Shown here piece after piece: positions 45,724 through 57,595 of a stretch of DNA of 64,000 nt. How positions within the stretch are numbered: position 1 is the first letter of the stretch; the number at the start of each line of letters is the position of its first letter. The notes below the pieces were generated by a model that was not told the origin of the DNA, made no database searches, and worked only from the letters and a program-made list of their open reading frames with translations. Position numbers and translations under genes: made by a program. The stretch is from Agelas oroides (lineage: Eukaryota > Porifera > Demospongiae > Agelasida > Agelasidae), in the NCBI GenBank assembly GCA_949130485.1, contig OX422183.1, forward strand, positions 31,176,316-31,240,315. Reading direction: 5' to 3'.

Positions 45724-46075
45724 CTGTAAGATAAACATGATAGACAAGACTGCTGTACTGTGCTGTACTGAGTAAAGGCAATTAGATACTGAATTATACC
45801 CACTAAACCCTATAGCATCATGGAGTGGGTACTGCAAAATATACCACCTTTTGAAAAGGCTTGCAACAATAGAGTGCAAAGTGGAAAACCAAAAATGAAT
45901 CAGCTGATTATGAAGTCTTTTGATCCTAAGTGGATCTTAGTAAGTAGTTGGGAGACTCACCAAGATAGACTACCCGCCGTTTCCATTAGGGTTTCCTCTT
46001 CTTTTTTGCTGTGCTAGTTGCAAGTTTACTAAATGATGGTATTGGTATTGCTATTGATCAACATGCATGCAGCCC

Positions 46076-46130
46076 TCATAGTAAATCATCAGTAGACCAT
46101 ACATCACGGTGCACTGTTATCTTATCAAGA
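46076..46130 (-). pseudogene. Degenerate SRCR exon remnant upstream of gene 2
   Basis: On the minus strand this stretch reads TVHRDVWSTDD, recalling the SRCR core [13 protein letters not shown], and then stops. No splice sites or further core are preserved. It suggests that gene 2 once had more SRCR exons here, now decayed. Confidence 0.4.
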
Positions 46131-46736
46131 AGTTTAGCCCCTCAAACCTCTATTCATTCATGCTGGCTGCCATAGCCTGTCTTAGCATGACACTACCATG
46201 TCATTAGAGCACCAAGACGGGTAGATCACTAAACCTCTCACTGCAATATCACCCCGAAACTGACGTTAATGAGCTATGTAAAGCCACATATTCTTTTGTA
46301 TGTTATGTCACTAGTATATCTTGCCCATGCACAGTCAAGTTTGTGTTAGTCTGTGATACTGCCTGCCCGCTTCAAGTTTAACAGAGCCGTAGAATTAACA
46401 ATCAATGAACCACTTCTCCTAGAAAAGGCAGGCCTGGATGTTACACACGTGCAGAGTCACCCTCTGGCTGTGCAGTATACGCGTTCGCAACCAGCTCATC
46501 AACTGCGCTGCATACATGCGGCTGATTGGATCATAAATAGTAGAGTGACATACCTGCAACGGTCGCTACAACATGTAGGCAACAGCATGCGACGAAGAAG
46601 AGACTCGACACACTCGGTTTCAAGACCATCTTCACAATCACATACCGCGGCATCGCATTGCGCTAGCAGACCGCAAGTTGACGACTAAATGCCTGTGGCT
46701 GCGCTTCGGTGCGCATTGCTGACGAAGCAGGCCGGA
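46131..46736. other. Unassigned segment before the Helitron pair
   Basis: A 111-codon plus frame (46353-46688) rich in Arg, Ser and His at its end matches nothing I recognise. It is more CpG-rich than the introns and could be element-derived. No splice-consistent 5' exon for gene 2 was found. Confidence 0.3.
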
Positions 46737-47787
46737 ATAATTGGGGCGAGCGCAGCGAGCCCCACACTTGTGGTGAAAACGGAAAATTGTCTATATGTAT
46801 GTAGGTATGTTTGGTACGTGCGTATTCCGTATATATACATCCTGCCCCATTTGTGCGCGATGCAATATTTCTACATTGTATGTTGACCACCACTGTTGCT
46901 CAAGAGACAAGACTAGCAAGACACAATGAAGACAGAAAGGCTGAATAGTGGGAACCAACGTAACAGGGACTTGAAAATGGTTAGGAAAGGGAGGCGCGAC
47001 TAGCAAGACGGAGACTGATTACTAACGTGATGCGTGACACTGCTGCCAACGGGGAGTGCTCCATGTGCATGTATTAACGACAGAGCGATTAGCTTGTGAG
47101 GACCCGAACCAGAGAGGTCTGCGTGACTCGACGAAATACGTAACCGTCGTGAGCAACAGCTACAGAAGAGCTTCTAAAACCCCATACCACAACTCCAATA
47201 ATTGTGCTCTGGAAAAGGGCTGACAGTGTAGTCTGCACCACCCTGACTCCATACCTCTGAGCTGAGAAAATCCTGATTCCACAGCTGTGTGTGCTCAGCA
47301 ACTATCAATGCACTATAGACCGTGACTGAGGAGACAGTGCCAAGATTTGGAGACACTAGAAACCAACGAAATATATTTGTTCGTACAAAGATGTTGAACC
47401 CTCATCCTCAACTTGCAACAGTTCAAGCCGCCTCCAAATATAATGCTTTGAGCCCTTGTTGCCTGCAGCAGTAGCTACCATTTCACGGTAATGACACAGA
47501 GTGTGTACAATGAACCCAAGATTAGCACACATATACCCACGGTATATTGCTCCACAAACACCGACATACATTGGATGTCCTACATAGCCTCTTCCCCAGG
47601 CGTTCGTCGCCATTAGTTTTACAGGCTACAGTTGGAGGTGGGGAAGACCTGGGAACGAGACTATTGTTATGTGAGAGGTGGGAAAAGGTAGTGCTATGGA
47701 TTCCATAGCACTACCTTTTGGTAACGGAACACTAATGTACCATACAACTCCCTCACGCTCGCCCCACAATGCACTGCATTCCCCTAG
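46737..47787 (+). mobile_element. Helitron-like element, deleted non-autonomous copy
   Basis: Left end ATAATTGGGGCGAGCGCAGC; right end has the hairpin AATGCACTGCATT then CCCCTAG followed by T, matching the Helitron 3' rule (hairpin, then CTRR before T). The subterminal GGGGCGAGC and GCTCGCCCC are inverted. The inner part (46910-47640) parallels 49610-50190 of the next element, including the debris of the coding 3' end, so this is a deletion derivative. A TAGCCT-type fold-back half is at 47636. Confidence 0.65.
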
Positions 47788-48001
47788 TATATAATTGGGG
47801 CGAGCGCAGCGAGCCCCACACTTGTGGTGAAAACGGAAAATTGTCTATATATATGTTTATATGTAGGTATGTTTGGTACGTGCGTATTCCGTATATGCAT
47901 TCTGCCCTATTTGTGCGTGATGCAATATTCCCACATGTTTGCATGCACAGCTAGCTAGCTACATCTTAAAGTCAGAAAAAAGCTTTAGGTAGAACTCAAT
48001 T

Positions 48002-49704
48002 ATGGAACGCGAAGAAAGAAGAGAAAGGCTGAGGCGTAGAAACCAACGCGATAGGGATCGTCGCGCTGCTGAAAGCGCTCAACATAGGGAGACACGGTTA
48101 GTGAGACGGAGAGTAAGGGATAGAGCTCGTCGTGCTTCGCGGTCTGCTGCTGAGCGGGAGAGGATCTTGGATCAGAGGAGAGAGCGATTAGCGTCAGAGA
48201 CTCCAGACCAGAGAGAGGCCCGGCTGGAGCAAGTGAGCCTCGCGAGGCATATGAGACTGTCGCATGAGACCCCGGACCAGAGAGAGGCCCGGCTGGAGCA
48301 AATGAGCGTCACGAAGCAAAGGAGACTGACGCATGAAACCCCGGATCAGAGAGAGGCCAGGCTGGAGCAAACGAGCGTCACGCAGCAAATGAGACTGACC
48401 CATGAGACCCCGGACCAGAGAGAGGCCCGGCTGGAGCAAATGAGCGTCACACAGCAAAGGAGACTGACCCATGAGACCCCGGATCAGAGAGAGGCCCGGC
48501 TGGAGCAAACGAGGGTCACGAAGCAAAGGAGACTGACGCATGAGACCCCGGACCAGAGAGAGGCCCGGCTGGAGCAAATGAGCGCCACGCAGCAAAGGAG
48601 ACTGACGGATGAGACCCCGGATCAGAGAGAGGCCCGGCTGGAGCAAATGAGCATCACTCAACAAAGAAGACTGACCTATGAGACTCCTGAAGAGACAGCA
48701 GCAAGATGTGAACAAGACAGAGAGAGTCACAGGAGACAAAGAGAGCAACAGTCTGTTCGTACTAAGATGGTGAACTTCCATTCTCGCCTGGCAGCTCTAC
48801 ATGTCTCCAAATGTATTACATGCTTAGAGAAGTTCCCTGGCCTGAATGTCAGAACATTACCACCTGACAGTAGTGACACTGAGTGTGTACGATGTAGTCG
48901 AGACAAGCGTATCCCCAAGCTATACTCATCGATGAACAACATGGACCCTGGTCCTGTACCTCCTGAACTTCAGGTTAGTGTGTCTTGAATGGTCAAATAC
49001 CATGTATGTGGGTTCCTTCGAGCTTTGTAGACACTTAAAGCCCTCCTTTTGTTGCATGGTAGCCTTCCATTTATAACTTTTAAATGTGTTCTGTAATTTT
49101 TAGGACTTATCCCATATAAGAAACTGCAACAAGTGTACCAGGAGTATATTACAGTAAGAGTGTGCAACTAGTGTGGTGTAGGCAACCACCAGTGAATATG
49201 CTTAGCAGGTACTTAACATGAAGCCATTTTAGGCGAATATTAGCTATGTGAACACTAGCAAACGCCTGCCTCTGCCTACTGTCTGCTGATGGCTGGTATA
49301 GAAACCATTATGGGAGTTGCACACTCTTACTGTAACAGGCTACACTGCAACATTCCACACAACATACACAACTATCTTCTGTTCTGTTGATCATGTTACT
49401 GCAGGGCTTGACACAAGTTGAAGAGATGCTTGTTGCAGCTGTTATGCCCATCATGTCAATCTACCGACTACCACATGGCCAGTATGGTTACACAGGACAT
49501 GTGATAAACTTACCGCAGGATGTCATGTCATTTGCTCACAGGCTGCCACGACTACCCTCAGACCTTGATGTTGTGGTTGTCAGAAAGGAAGGTGCTGATC
49601 AATCTCATCGTGACAAGACTAGCAAGACAGAAAGGCTGAACAGTCGGGAGAACCAACGCAACAGGGACTTGAAAACAGTGAGGAAAAGAGAGGCGAGACG
49701 GTGA
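48002..49704 (+). CDS. Helitron N-terminal protein: charged 23-residue repeats plus DUF6570-like region
   Basis: Exon 1 48002-48973 and exon 2 49405-49704 (CTTCAG/gttagt donor, ACTGCAG acceptor) join in frame to about 423 residues. Residues 1-60 are Arg/Glu-rich. About seven near-identical 23-residue repeats follow (TPDQREARLEQ.S.TQQRRL, 69 bp each, 48190-48670), probably a long charged helix. Then come a CxxC...CxxC zinc-binding-like stretch (CITC...CVRC) and PGPVPPELQ / GLTQVEEML / YRLP.GQ.GY.GHVINLPQ. From memory this matches the DUF6570 region found upstream of Helitron Rep-helicases. It ends in a basic tail at TGA, where Rep should continue. Likely not functional alone. If unspliced, the frame stops at 48988. 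Confidence 0.72.
49152..49333. mobile_element. 182-bp MITE nested in the Helitron intron
   Basis: CAGTAAGAGTGTGCAACT at left, its perfect inverse AGTTGCACACTCTTACTG at right, TA duplicated at both sides. It makes up nearly half of the Helitron gene's intron, so it may have created or enlarged that intron. Confidence 0.85.
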
Positions 49705-50369
49705 CTGTTTATTTAATGGTGTGCTTCGTGACCCTGCCGCCAACAGGGAGTGGGCCATCGATAAGCGTACAGAGCGATTAGCTTGTGAGAACCAGAGAGG
49801 CTTGCGTGACTCGATCAAATAGCCCTAGCTTGTTGAGCAACATATGGAGCCAGAGAAGAGCTTCTGAAACTCCATACCACAAGTTCAGTAATTGTGCTCA
49901 GGAAAAGGGCTGACAATGTAGACTACAGCTGTACGTGCTCAGCAAATATCCACATTGACACAGAAGACAGTGCCAAGATGTGAATAAGTTGGAGTCACAG
50001 GAAACCAACAGAATATACTTGTTCGTACTAAGATGTTGAACACCAGCCAACCCAATATGAGCACATAACCAGCTACATTGCTCAATGAACACTGGCATAC
50101 ATTTGATACCCTAGCCTCTTCCCCAGGCATTTCCCGCCTCCATTTCCATAGGCAAATAATGGAGGTGGGGAAGACCTGGGAATGAGACTATTGTTATGTG
50201 GGATGTCTGCATGTGGGAAAAGGTAGTGCTATGAAACGCTAATGCACCATGTAAGTCCCTCACGCTCGCCCCACAATGCACTGCATTCCCCTAGTATTAT
50301 ACGTAACTCTGACTACCGATAGATGCAGTACCTACAGTCATGATGAAAATGTCATACTACCGTAGCAGG

Positions 50370-50429
50370 TGTAGTGTGTCCGTTAGTGGATGTGGCGGTT
50401 AGTGGAGCGATATAAATTGAGCGTGGGCG
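50370..50429 (+). repeat. Left terminal inverted repeat of the 7.3-kb element
   Basis: 60 bp beginning TGTAGTGTGTCCGTTAGTGG and ending AATTGAGCGTGGGCG. Contains two GTTAGTGGA(G)-type motifs, GTCCGTTAGTGGA and GCGGTTAGTGGAG, candidate transposase-binding sites (inference). Preceded by GCAGG. Confidence 0.88.
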
Positions 50430-51065
50430 TACGATTAGTCCGAAGGCCCCACTCATTTCCGGTTTGCGCTGCGTGCAATGCACGGTCCAGTTGCGCCAAC
50501 GTTCGCTGCACCGTGCTTCGGTATTCTTTTTTCTGTTGATTTGTGAAGTTTGTCTATACCTATATATGAAGTTGATGTACACTGTGTACTGGCTTAGTAC
50601 TGCATTATCTTTGTCTTCTGAAAATCTTTTCCAGTGTGTCATCTGGAAGTGCCTTTATCTGTTGCAAGAAATTACATGGCTAAATAAGAGCCTTGCACAA
50701 AGCAAAACGTGCAGCTTCCTTGTGACTACTTTTCTTTATACATTATGGCCACAATCCTTGGGAATCCCTTTTGCATGCAACTTGTGTACAGCTATATATA
50801 ATTTCTTTTGCTGGTTGTCAAGAAATGTAATTGATATGCACATGATGAACAGTGATACAATAAGTATAGAAAAACAGTGATATAGCAGATGACTGGTTTA
50901 AGTTTGTGGGGACATAATCATTACTATAAATCATCAGAATGATAGTGTCATATATTATTCATTCATGACTAGTACCTCAAATTTAATGGGCAATTTATGT
51001 ATTTTGTTATTCATTACAGTCATGATTGCTAATTGATTGTATTCCTGCATGCATGCACATGCGTA

Positions 51066-54000
51066 TCAAAGAGTCTTCTCATCATACATAGCTTTTCCCA
51101 TGTACCAGTCAATATTGTATGCTTCAACTATTACTGAGATCATGGCCTGCAAGTATAGGAAAGAATAGGCATAGTATGAAAAAGTGAAACACAGGCTGTA
51201 ATTTCTAATGTACCTCAGGCCAGAGCACCATCTTAGCAACTCTGGAATGTGGATATGAGTGCCCACATTTGACATCTTCTGCAATTGCACAGAGATATAG
51301 AAAAACTTCATTTATCTGCATGGGAAGAGAGTGTCTGGATCACTCTAATACAAGGTAATGAGTCCGTGCTATAGAGCTTACAATGATTGAATTTGTAAGG
51401 GGCCATGGATTTTCTGGCAGGGATATCTCTTTAAGAGTTTTGCAGATGTTCAATGATGGCCCATAAGGACTTTTCATCGGTTGAGCTGCCAGTATTCTGA
51501 GTTGAATCTGTATTAGATTGTCAAGTTTAGTACAGAACACATGCACACAATGACATGAACTTCAATACCTCAGCGTACTTTAAGGCTTTGTGTATCACAG
51601 CCCTTGGAATATCACCATCCCTACAGTAACAAGAATTCAATTGTGAGTGATGCTATAGACATTATTACTTGTTGCATACTTTTGTGGAGGTCCAAGACTT
51701 GAAGTGACTAGCTGCTGCATTGTGTGAATGTAGCATCTTTTTCGAGTTGTGAAGTGGAACAATTGCTCATCACTGGGAACTCTTTTGGCCTCCTCTGAAA
51801 ACTCAGGTATTAGCATAGGTATATCTACAGATAATAAAGTGTACAAATATGTCTGCAAATCAATGAATAATTATGTTGACGGAAGTTTTAGATTGTGAAT
51901 AACCTTCCAATGAATGCCCTCCCTCATTGTCACTGCTTCCATTTGATTCAGAGTTATCAGTGTATGTATCCATGTCACAATCACCTCCTGTGGGTGCAAA
52001 TCAGGATATCAAATTATTATTAATTGTAGATAACTTTTCTAAAAAGTCAATGTAGTAGTAATACCATTACTGTCCTGCATTTCTCCATCCTACAAAAAAG
52101 GCAGAGAGTACAGTCTAATTAAATGAAAATGGTAATTAGAAGTAATAAATTGAAAATTATCTGTATATTTAGGCTTCTCCCCAGTTTTTGCATACTGGAT
52201 GCAACAAAAGCTGGGGACAAGCTGTATAGGATGAGCCTAATGTTAATATTCAATTCAAAGTGTCTGCATTCCAACACAAGATGAGCTGATCAGGGTTGCA
52301 TGTGAAAAAAGGAAACAATTATTATGTCCGTGAAATTCTACTAATCTATGGCATATTAGGAAATTATAATGCTTTGGCTTAGCTTTGATGTTACAATCTA
52401 CTTTCTTACTATGTCTTCATGTCACTATAAAGACTGTAAGGGTAGTGATGTATGTAGCAGGTCAGAACAACATGCTTTTATATTTGTGATAGCTATTGAG
52501 ACTAAAACCATAGTCTTAACAGCAAGCATGCACTATGCCAAAAACCAGAAATAGTTTTTGCTGCAAAGTGTTAACACTTATAACTGTTGTGCTTTCAATC
52601 ACGTGAAACAATTTAACTCTATTATCAATTTGGTTGTGGCTATACCTGAAATGTTTTGGTAAAAGTAATTGTCAGGTTTGTGGACAACTCTGCCTTCAGC
52701 TTCTCATATCCATTCTCTGCCTGAACCATTTCAGGCTTAGTGACTGGGCTGTACAGAAGGAACATGAGCTGGTAGTGTATGTTGTACATAGTTAACTGCA
52801 TGTCTGTATACCTCATTATTATCTCTTTCAGTAACCACTGTCTGACATATGCCTGAGTTGGCTAAAGAACAGTGAAATATTAGTATTCATGCAAAAGTGT
52901 CCCGAAAAGCTTATACAAAGTGTGTACCTCAAAAGCAATCTTTTCACCGTGAGTTATGCATGCTGCAAACTGTAGAGGAATACATAACTGCAAGTGTTGT
53001 TGAGATCTGCAACAGTATTACCTAATTACCTTGCAGATAAACACTCCACAGTCATCACTATTCTGTTGCTGGGGTAGGCTCTAAAAATGTTTAAGAAGTG
53101 TAGCTTTAGACTGAAGGCATAGCCTTACAAATACGTATATACACACCAGCTTTGCTTGCATTCGCCAACTGCAAGGATTCTGTACGTAACCTTCTTCCTT
53201 GTAGATCAAGCATAGCACTTCCCTATAAGTATAAAATATAAGCCAAATCATATGGCATTTCACAATTAACATACTATACATATACGCACCCGATCATTGC
53301 CATGACATTGGTGTATGGACTTCTTGAAGAAGTCCGGTCACCCATATAAGAGTCATATGAGTATATAGTTTTCCTTTCAATGTCATACACCTGTACACAT
53401 TTACAAATGCATTTTTTGAAAATACAAAATATTAAGATCAAAGAATTATATCCTACCAACAATATCCAGTGATATCCCAAGTTCACGGGAATCAGTAGCT
53501 TTCGAATGCTTGTGATATCCTGTGGAAGACAAGCAGGATACATGCTGGCACTCAGCAGGCAATGACATGCAGACCTACCACTCCTACTGAAATTCTTACA
53601 AGGATTTGAATTTGAGTGTTGTGAAGTTTTAAGCAATAATCATGAACTGACCTTGACGTATGCAGCTAATGTGTTTGAAGCTTTACCCCAATGCTTCCAC
53701 CTTTGCACAGCCTCATAGAAGAAGGATGAGGTACAGACCACTTTCTTTGCAAAGGATCTCTTCACAAGTGAAAGCTATATATTTGAAGTGTAAAATAACG
53801 TGATTAAGTTAACTGTAATGCCACTTTGAGCAATGGTCTACCTTCGCCACTCTGTCACATTCTTCTTGATTCAGAATTGTAAAAAGAAGTTGATAACCTG
53901 CAAGTTGATATTCCCTACTGTGAGCATACGAAATTGCTCTGTGCATGTATTTTAGCTAGTTAAAATTTCACTTACTTTGTCATTTAGCCAGATTCCAGAT

Positions 54001-54817
54001 GTAACCTTTCTGACATCATCTGTTGTCAAATCATACTCACCATGGGGATCAGAACTACAATTAATAAAAAAAAAAAGATGCATCATGTAACATTTAGGTG
54101 ACATATTGAGACGACTACATACCCTTTTCGTTTGAATATGAAATAGCACTGTTGGAGGTTGAGTGTTCTATTTCAATAGGAGCATCTTATTTCCTGCATG
54201 TTACATTAATGTGAAGTAAAATTTACCCTTGTAGAAAGTAGGTTGTACCACAAACACTGTCTTACCATTCTCATGGTGTGAATTGCATTCTGCTTTATCT
54301 GTATGTGAGTGAAATATGAATACTGGCTACATAATTACTAAAACACATTTAAAAGGCAGATGCAATTACCTGCAGCATGCAACTGAATTTGCAGTGAGGT
54401 ATGTGCCACATCATGCCTCTCCAGTATGAAGAGAGCAGCAGAAGTGGTACACTTACTGAATTCCTTTTTCAGTATTGTATGCAAGTATAATGGTGACAAA
54501 CTGACAGGTTCATTTCTTCTCGAGTCCAGCCACCACATTGAACCACAACTTTCAATTTGAAGACATGTATAGTGATAACTAACATGCTTTAAGAGCAGCA
54601 TAGTTAGATTCTGCTCAGGTGTAACAATACTGTCACGCAGTATTTCTGGGGTTGAAATCAAGTAGTGTCCACTTCCATGAACTTGCATGAAATTTCGAAT
54701 GCTTGGTGTTATATTGACTAGTTTGTCTCCTGCTTTAGCTACAGCAGCATCTAGCACATCAATTGAGTAGTCTCCCATTGTTGATCGCATGGATTGAACT
54801 GGCTCAGTTGGGCTCAT
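51066..54817 (-). CDS. Ulp1-like (C48 family) cysteine protease, multi-exon, element-borne
   Basis: Exons read on the minus strand include 54817-54370, 54300-54268, about 54055-53979, 53898-53840, 53783-53650, 53521-53457, 53391-53290, 53225-53149, 53081-53032, and further exons to TGA 51068-51066. Ulp1-family signatures are in order: GIWLNDK (substrate cleft), GYHWILL (catalytic His), VYD...YSYDSYMGD (catalytic Asp), LPQQQNSDDCGVFICK (oxyanion Gln and nucleophile Cys). Such proteases remove SUMO or related modifiers in the nucleus and are often carried by DNA transposons. The N-terminal about 150 and C-terminal about 200 residues match no domain I know; an acidic Ser/Asn/Glu stretch lies near 51950. 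The junction after WLNDK needs an alternative donor to stay open. The first ATG lies in satellite sequence, so a later Met may be used. Confidence 0.78.
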
Positions 54818-56575
54818 ACTTAGACATGGTGTGCAGTTTTAGCATGAAAGCTGGTTCCTCCACTAACTACCGCACTAGGTTGTTGAGTGTGGTGGTTATT
54901 AGAAACCACTACTAAGGTAACAGGAAGATGCTATGATCCATACTTAGACATGGTGTGCAGTTTTAGCATGAAAGCTGGTTCCTCCACTAACTACCGCACT
55001 ACACTGTAAAAACATTTGGGTTACTTCAACCATATTTTGGTCATCTCAGTTGCATGCCTGTTGTGTAGTGAAACATTACAAACTTCAAGGGATGCTTCCA
55101 AATTGAATCAAAGTGTAGTTGAGAAGCTTCTCCATTTGTTAAATTAGGATATTCGTGCAGAAGGCCTATAAATCACATTTCTGGTGAGGGTTGGATCTTA
55201 CACATCTGCCCCTGGAGGAGTTCCTTGGTTGCATAGTTATGGCAGAAATGCCAGAAGTGTAGCCAAGTAACTAGGCTTTCTGCAAGAAGACATATAATTT
55301 AACAAAAGGGAGAAGCTTCTCAACTACACTTAAGCCTTGATTCAATTTGGAAGCATCCCTTGAAGTTTGTAACGTGTCACGTACACAACAGGCATGCAAC
55401 TGAGATGACCATAATATGGTTGAAGTAACCCAAATGTTTTTACAGTGTAGGTTGAAGAGTGTGGTGGTTAGTGAACACAACTCCTAAGGTTACTGGAAGA
55501 TGCTATGATCCATACTTAGACATGGTGTGCAGTTTTAGCATGAAAGCTGGTTCCTCCACTAACTACCGCACTAGGTTGAAGAGTGTGGTGGTTAGTGAAC
55601 ACAACTCCTAAGGTTACTGGAAGATGCTATGATCCATACTTAGACATGGTGTGCAGTTTTAGCATGAAAGCTGGTTCCTCCACTAACTATCGCACTAGGT
55701 TGAAGAGTGTGGTGGTTAGTGAACACAACTCCTAAGGTTACTGGAAGATGCTATGATCCATACTTAGACATGGTGTGCAGTTTTAGCATGAAAGCTGGTT
55801 CCTCCACTAACTACCGCACTAGGTTGAAGAGTGTGGTGGTTAGTGAACACAACTCCTAAGGTTACTGGAAGATGCTATGATCCATACTTAGACATGGTGT
55901 GCAGTTTTAGCATGAAAGCTGGTTCCTCCACTAACTACCGCACTAGGTTGAAGAGTGTGGTGGTTAGTGAACACAACTCCTAAGGTTACTGGAAGATGCT
56001 ATGATCCATACTTAGACATGGTGTGCAGTTTTAGCATGAAAGCTGGTTCCTCCACTAACTACCGCACTAGGTTGATGAGTGCGGTGGTTATTAGAAACCA
56101 CTCCCAATGTGACAGGAAGATGCTAGGATCAATAAAGAGACAAAGTGTGCAGTTTTAGCATGAAAGCTGGTTCCTCCACTAACTACCGCACTAGGTTGTT
56201 GAGTGTGGTGGTTATTAGAAACCACTCCTAATGTGACAGGAAGATGCTATGATCCATACTTAGACTTGGTGTGCAGTTTTAGCATGAAAGCTGGTTCCTC
56301 CACTAACTACCACACTAGGTTGAAGAGTGTGGTGGTTAGTAGAAACCACTCCTAATGTGACAGGAAGATGCTAGAATCCATACTTAGACTTGGTGTGCAG
56401 TTTTAGCATGAAAGCTGGTTCCTCCACTAACTGCCGCACTAGGTTGATGAGTGCAGTGGTTAGTGAACACCACTCCTAAAGTTACTGGAAGATGCTATGA
56501 TCCATACTTAGACATGGTGTGCAGTTTTAGCATGAAAGCTGGTTCCTCCACTAACTACCGCACTAGGTTGATAAG
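54818..56575. repeat. 124-bp satellite array inside the TIR element
   Basis: Landmark GTGTGCAGTTTTAGCATGAA recurs at 55525, 55649, 55773, 55897, 56021, 56145, 56269, 56393 and 56517, exactly 124 bp apart, with two more units at 54829 and 54951 (122 bp apart) before an insertion. Units carry CTCCACTAACTACCGCAC and GTGTGGTGGTTAGTGAACAC, close to the terminal repeat motif CTCCACTAACCGCCAC. Units around 56100-56400 form a diverged subset (GTTATTAGAAACCAC). The array borders the 5' end of the protease gene. Confidence 0.95.
55002..55447. mobile_element. 446-bp MITE nested in the satellite (TIR CACTGTAAAAAC, TA TSD)
   Basis: CACTGTAAAAACATTTGGGT at left and the inverse at right, long arms of about 180 bp each with few mismatches, and TA at both sides. 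Removing it restores the unbroken satellite sequence CGCACTAGGTTG, which proves the insertion point. TA target and CACTGT ends suggest a Tc1/mariner-type relative. Confidence 0.9.
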
Positions 56576-57264
56576 TAGGATGGTTAGTGAAAGCACTTCT
56601 ACATTAGCAGGCATGCATATTTGAGGATATATACGAAACATGGCATCTGTACCTTGTGTAGTCTGTCTCGTGTTACTCTGAGAGAGGTCCAAGAGCAAAA
56701 CCCTACCTCCTGGTGTCAGCCTGTCTGTTAGTGTGCATGCAGTGTGTTTCTTCTACAAGATATGATAAAATTATAAAATAAATGAAAAACCCACTGCATG
56801 ACCATATTTATCTCCCTATCTAAAGTATCAGTATACATGTATTGGTCTAGCATTCTTCCCAAAACTTCCTTTACTTTTATTATACTAGATCTATTATGTA
56901 TATATTAGTCAGAAATTTGAGTATATACGGCAGTCATCTCTGTGTATATTCGTGCTGCTGCCTTATGAGCCAACTTAGGTACTGACTTAGGTAGGGACAA
57001 GGTGTAACAAAATTAATTCTGAGACAGAGTGCATAGTTCCAGCTCCTCCACTAATGAGTAATGCATCGACTCATTCGTAATGCTAGATAATTTGTGTAAA
57101 CCACCCCAAAGACAACAGGGGGATAGTAAGGCACTTATGTGTATATGAATGCATTTTCCATGTATACACACAATTCTGAAAGTCAGAGATGATTTGCAAC
57201 TCCACAGGATATTGACGTTGGCATCCCACTACACTTAACAATACAGCTACTAAATAGAGATTTT
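56576..57264. other. Unassigned part of the TIR element between satellite and SINE
   Basis: About 690 bp, AT-rich, no open frame with recognisable similarity. Short GTTAGTG-like words persist at 56582, consistent with decayed satellite units. Confidence 0.4.
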
Positions 57265-57440
57265 AGATGTTTCGAGGTGAAATACAGGAAAGTGAAATGG
57301 CCGGAGTCACTGGGAAGGAGACTTGGTTTGTACAGCCAGTGCTCTGCCACTGAGCTACAACAACCGGACAACCACCATCCTTACAACTCTAGTATGTGTA
57401 CTCTTCACTTTCCTCTACATTTCACCTCAAAACATCTAAA
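57265..57440 (-). repeat. tRNA-derived SINE-like copy
   Basis: Between arms ATGTTTCGAGGTGAAATACA and CATTTCACCTCAAAACATCTAA, again inverted at the ends. The reverse-strand A box TGTAGCTCAGTGGCAGAGCA is intact. The unit sits close to the right terminal repeat. Confidence 0.75.
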
Positions 57441-57595
57441 CACCATGCATCCTTACGTATTCGGAGCTGCGGCGAGTCGAAGCGCAGCAATGATAGCCTT
57501 GCACGTGGCTGAGTTTACGCTAACAGAGAAAATTATCGTATGTCGCCCACGCACACATTTCGTATTATACGCACATAACGACAGGGGCTCGTTGC

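Larger units (their letters stand above)
47790..50294 (+). mobile_element. Helitron-like element with partial coding capacity
   Basis: Starts immediately after the first copy ends (head to tail) with the same roughly 100-bp left end, and ends with the same hairpin and CCCCTAG. About 2.5 kb. It encodes a two-exon protein (48002-49704) resembling the N-terminal part of Helitron polyproteins; the Rep and helicase domains are missing, so it cannot be autonomous. A MITE is nested in its intron and a fold-back element lies near the 3' end (50103-50190). Confidence 0.7.

Noticed and set aside
48194..48781. 195-codon minus-strand frame opposite the Helitron gene
   Set aside because: Shadow of the 69-bp repeats; the plus-strand frame has the DUF6570-like continuation and consistent splice sites.
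50464..50880. 138-codon plus-strand frame near the left end of the 7.3-kb element
   Set aside because: Low-complexity hydrophobic composition, no family resemblance and no supporting splice signals.
54829..56570. CRISPR array
   Set aside because: The 124-bp units are contiguous with no unique spacers, and the context is eukaryotic.
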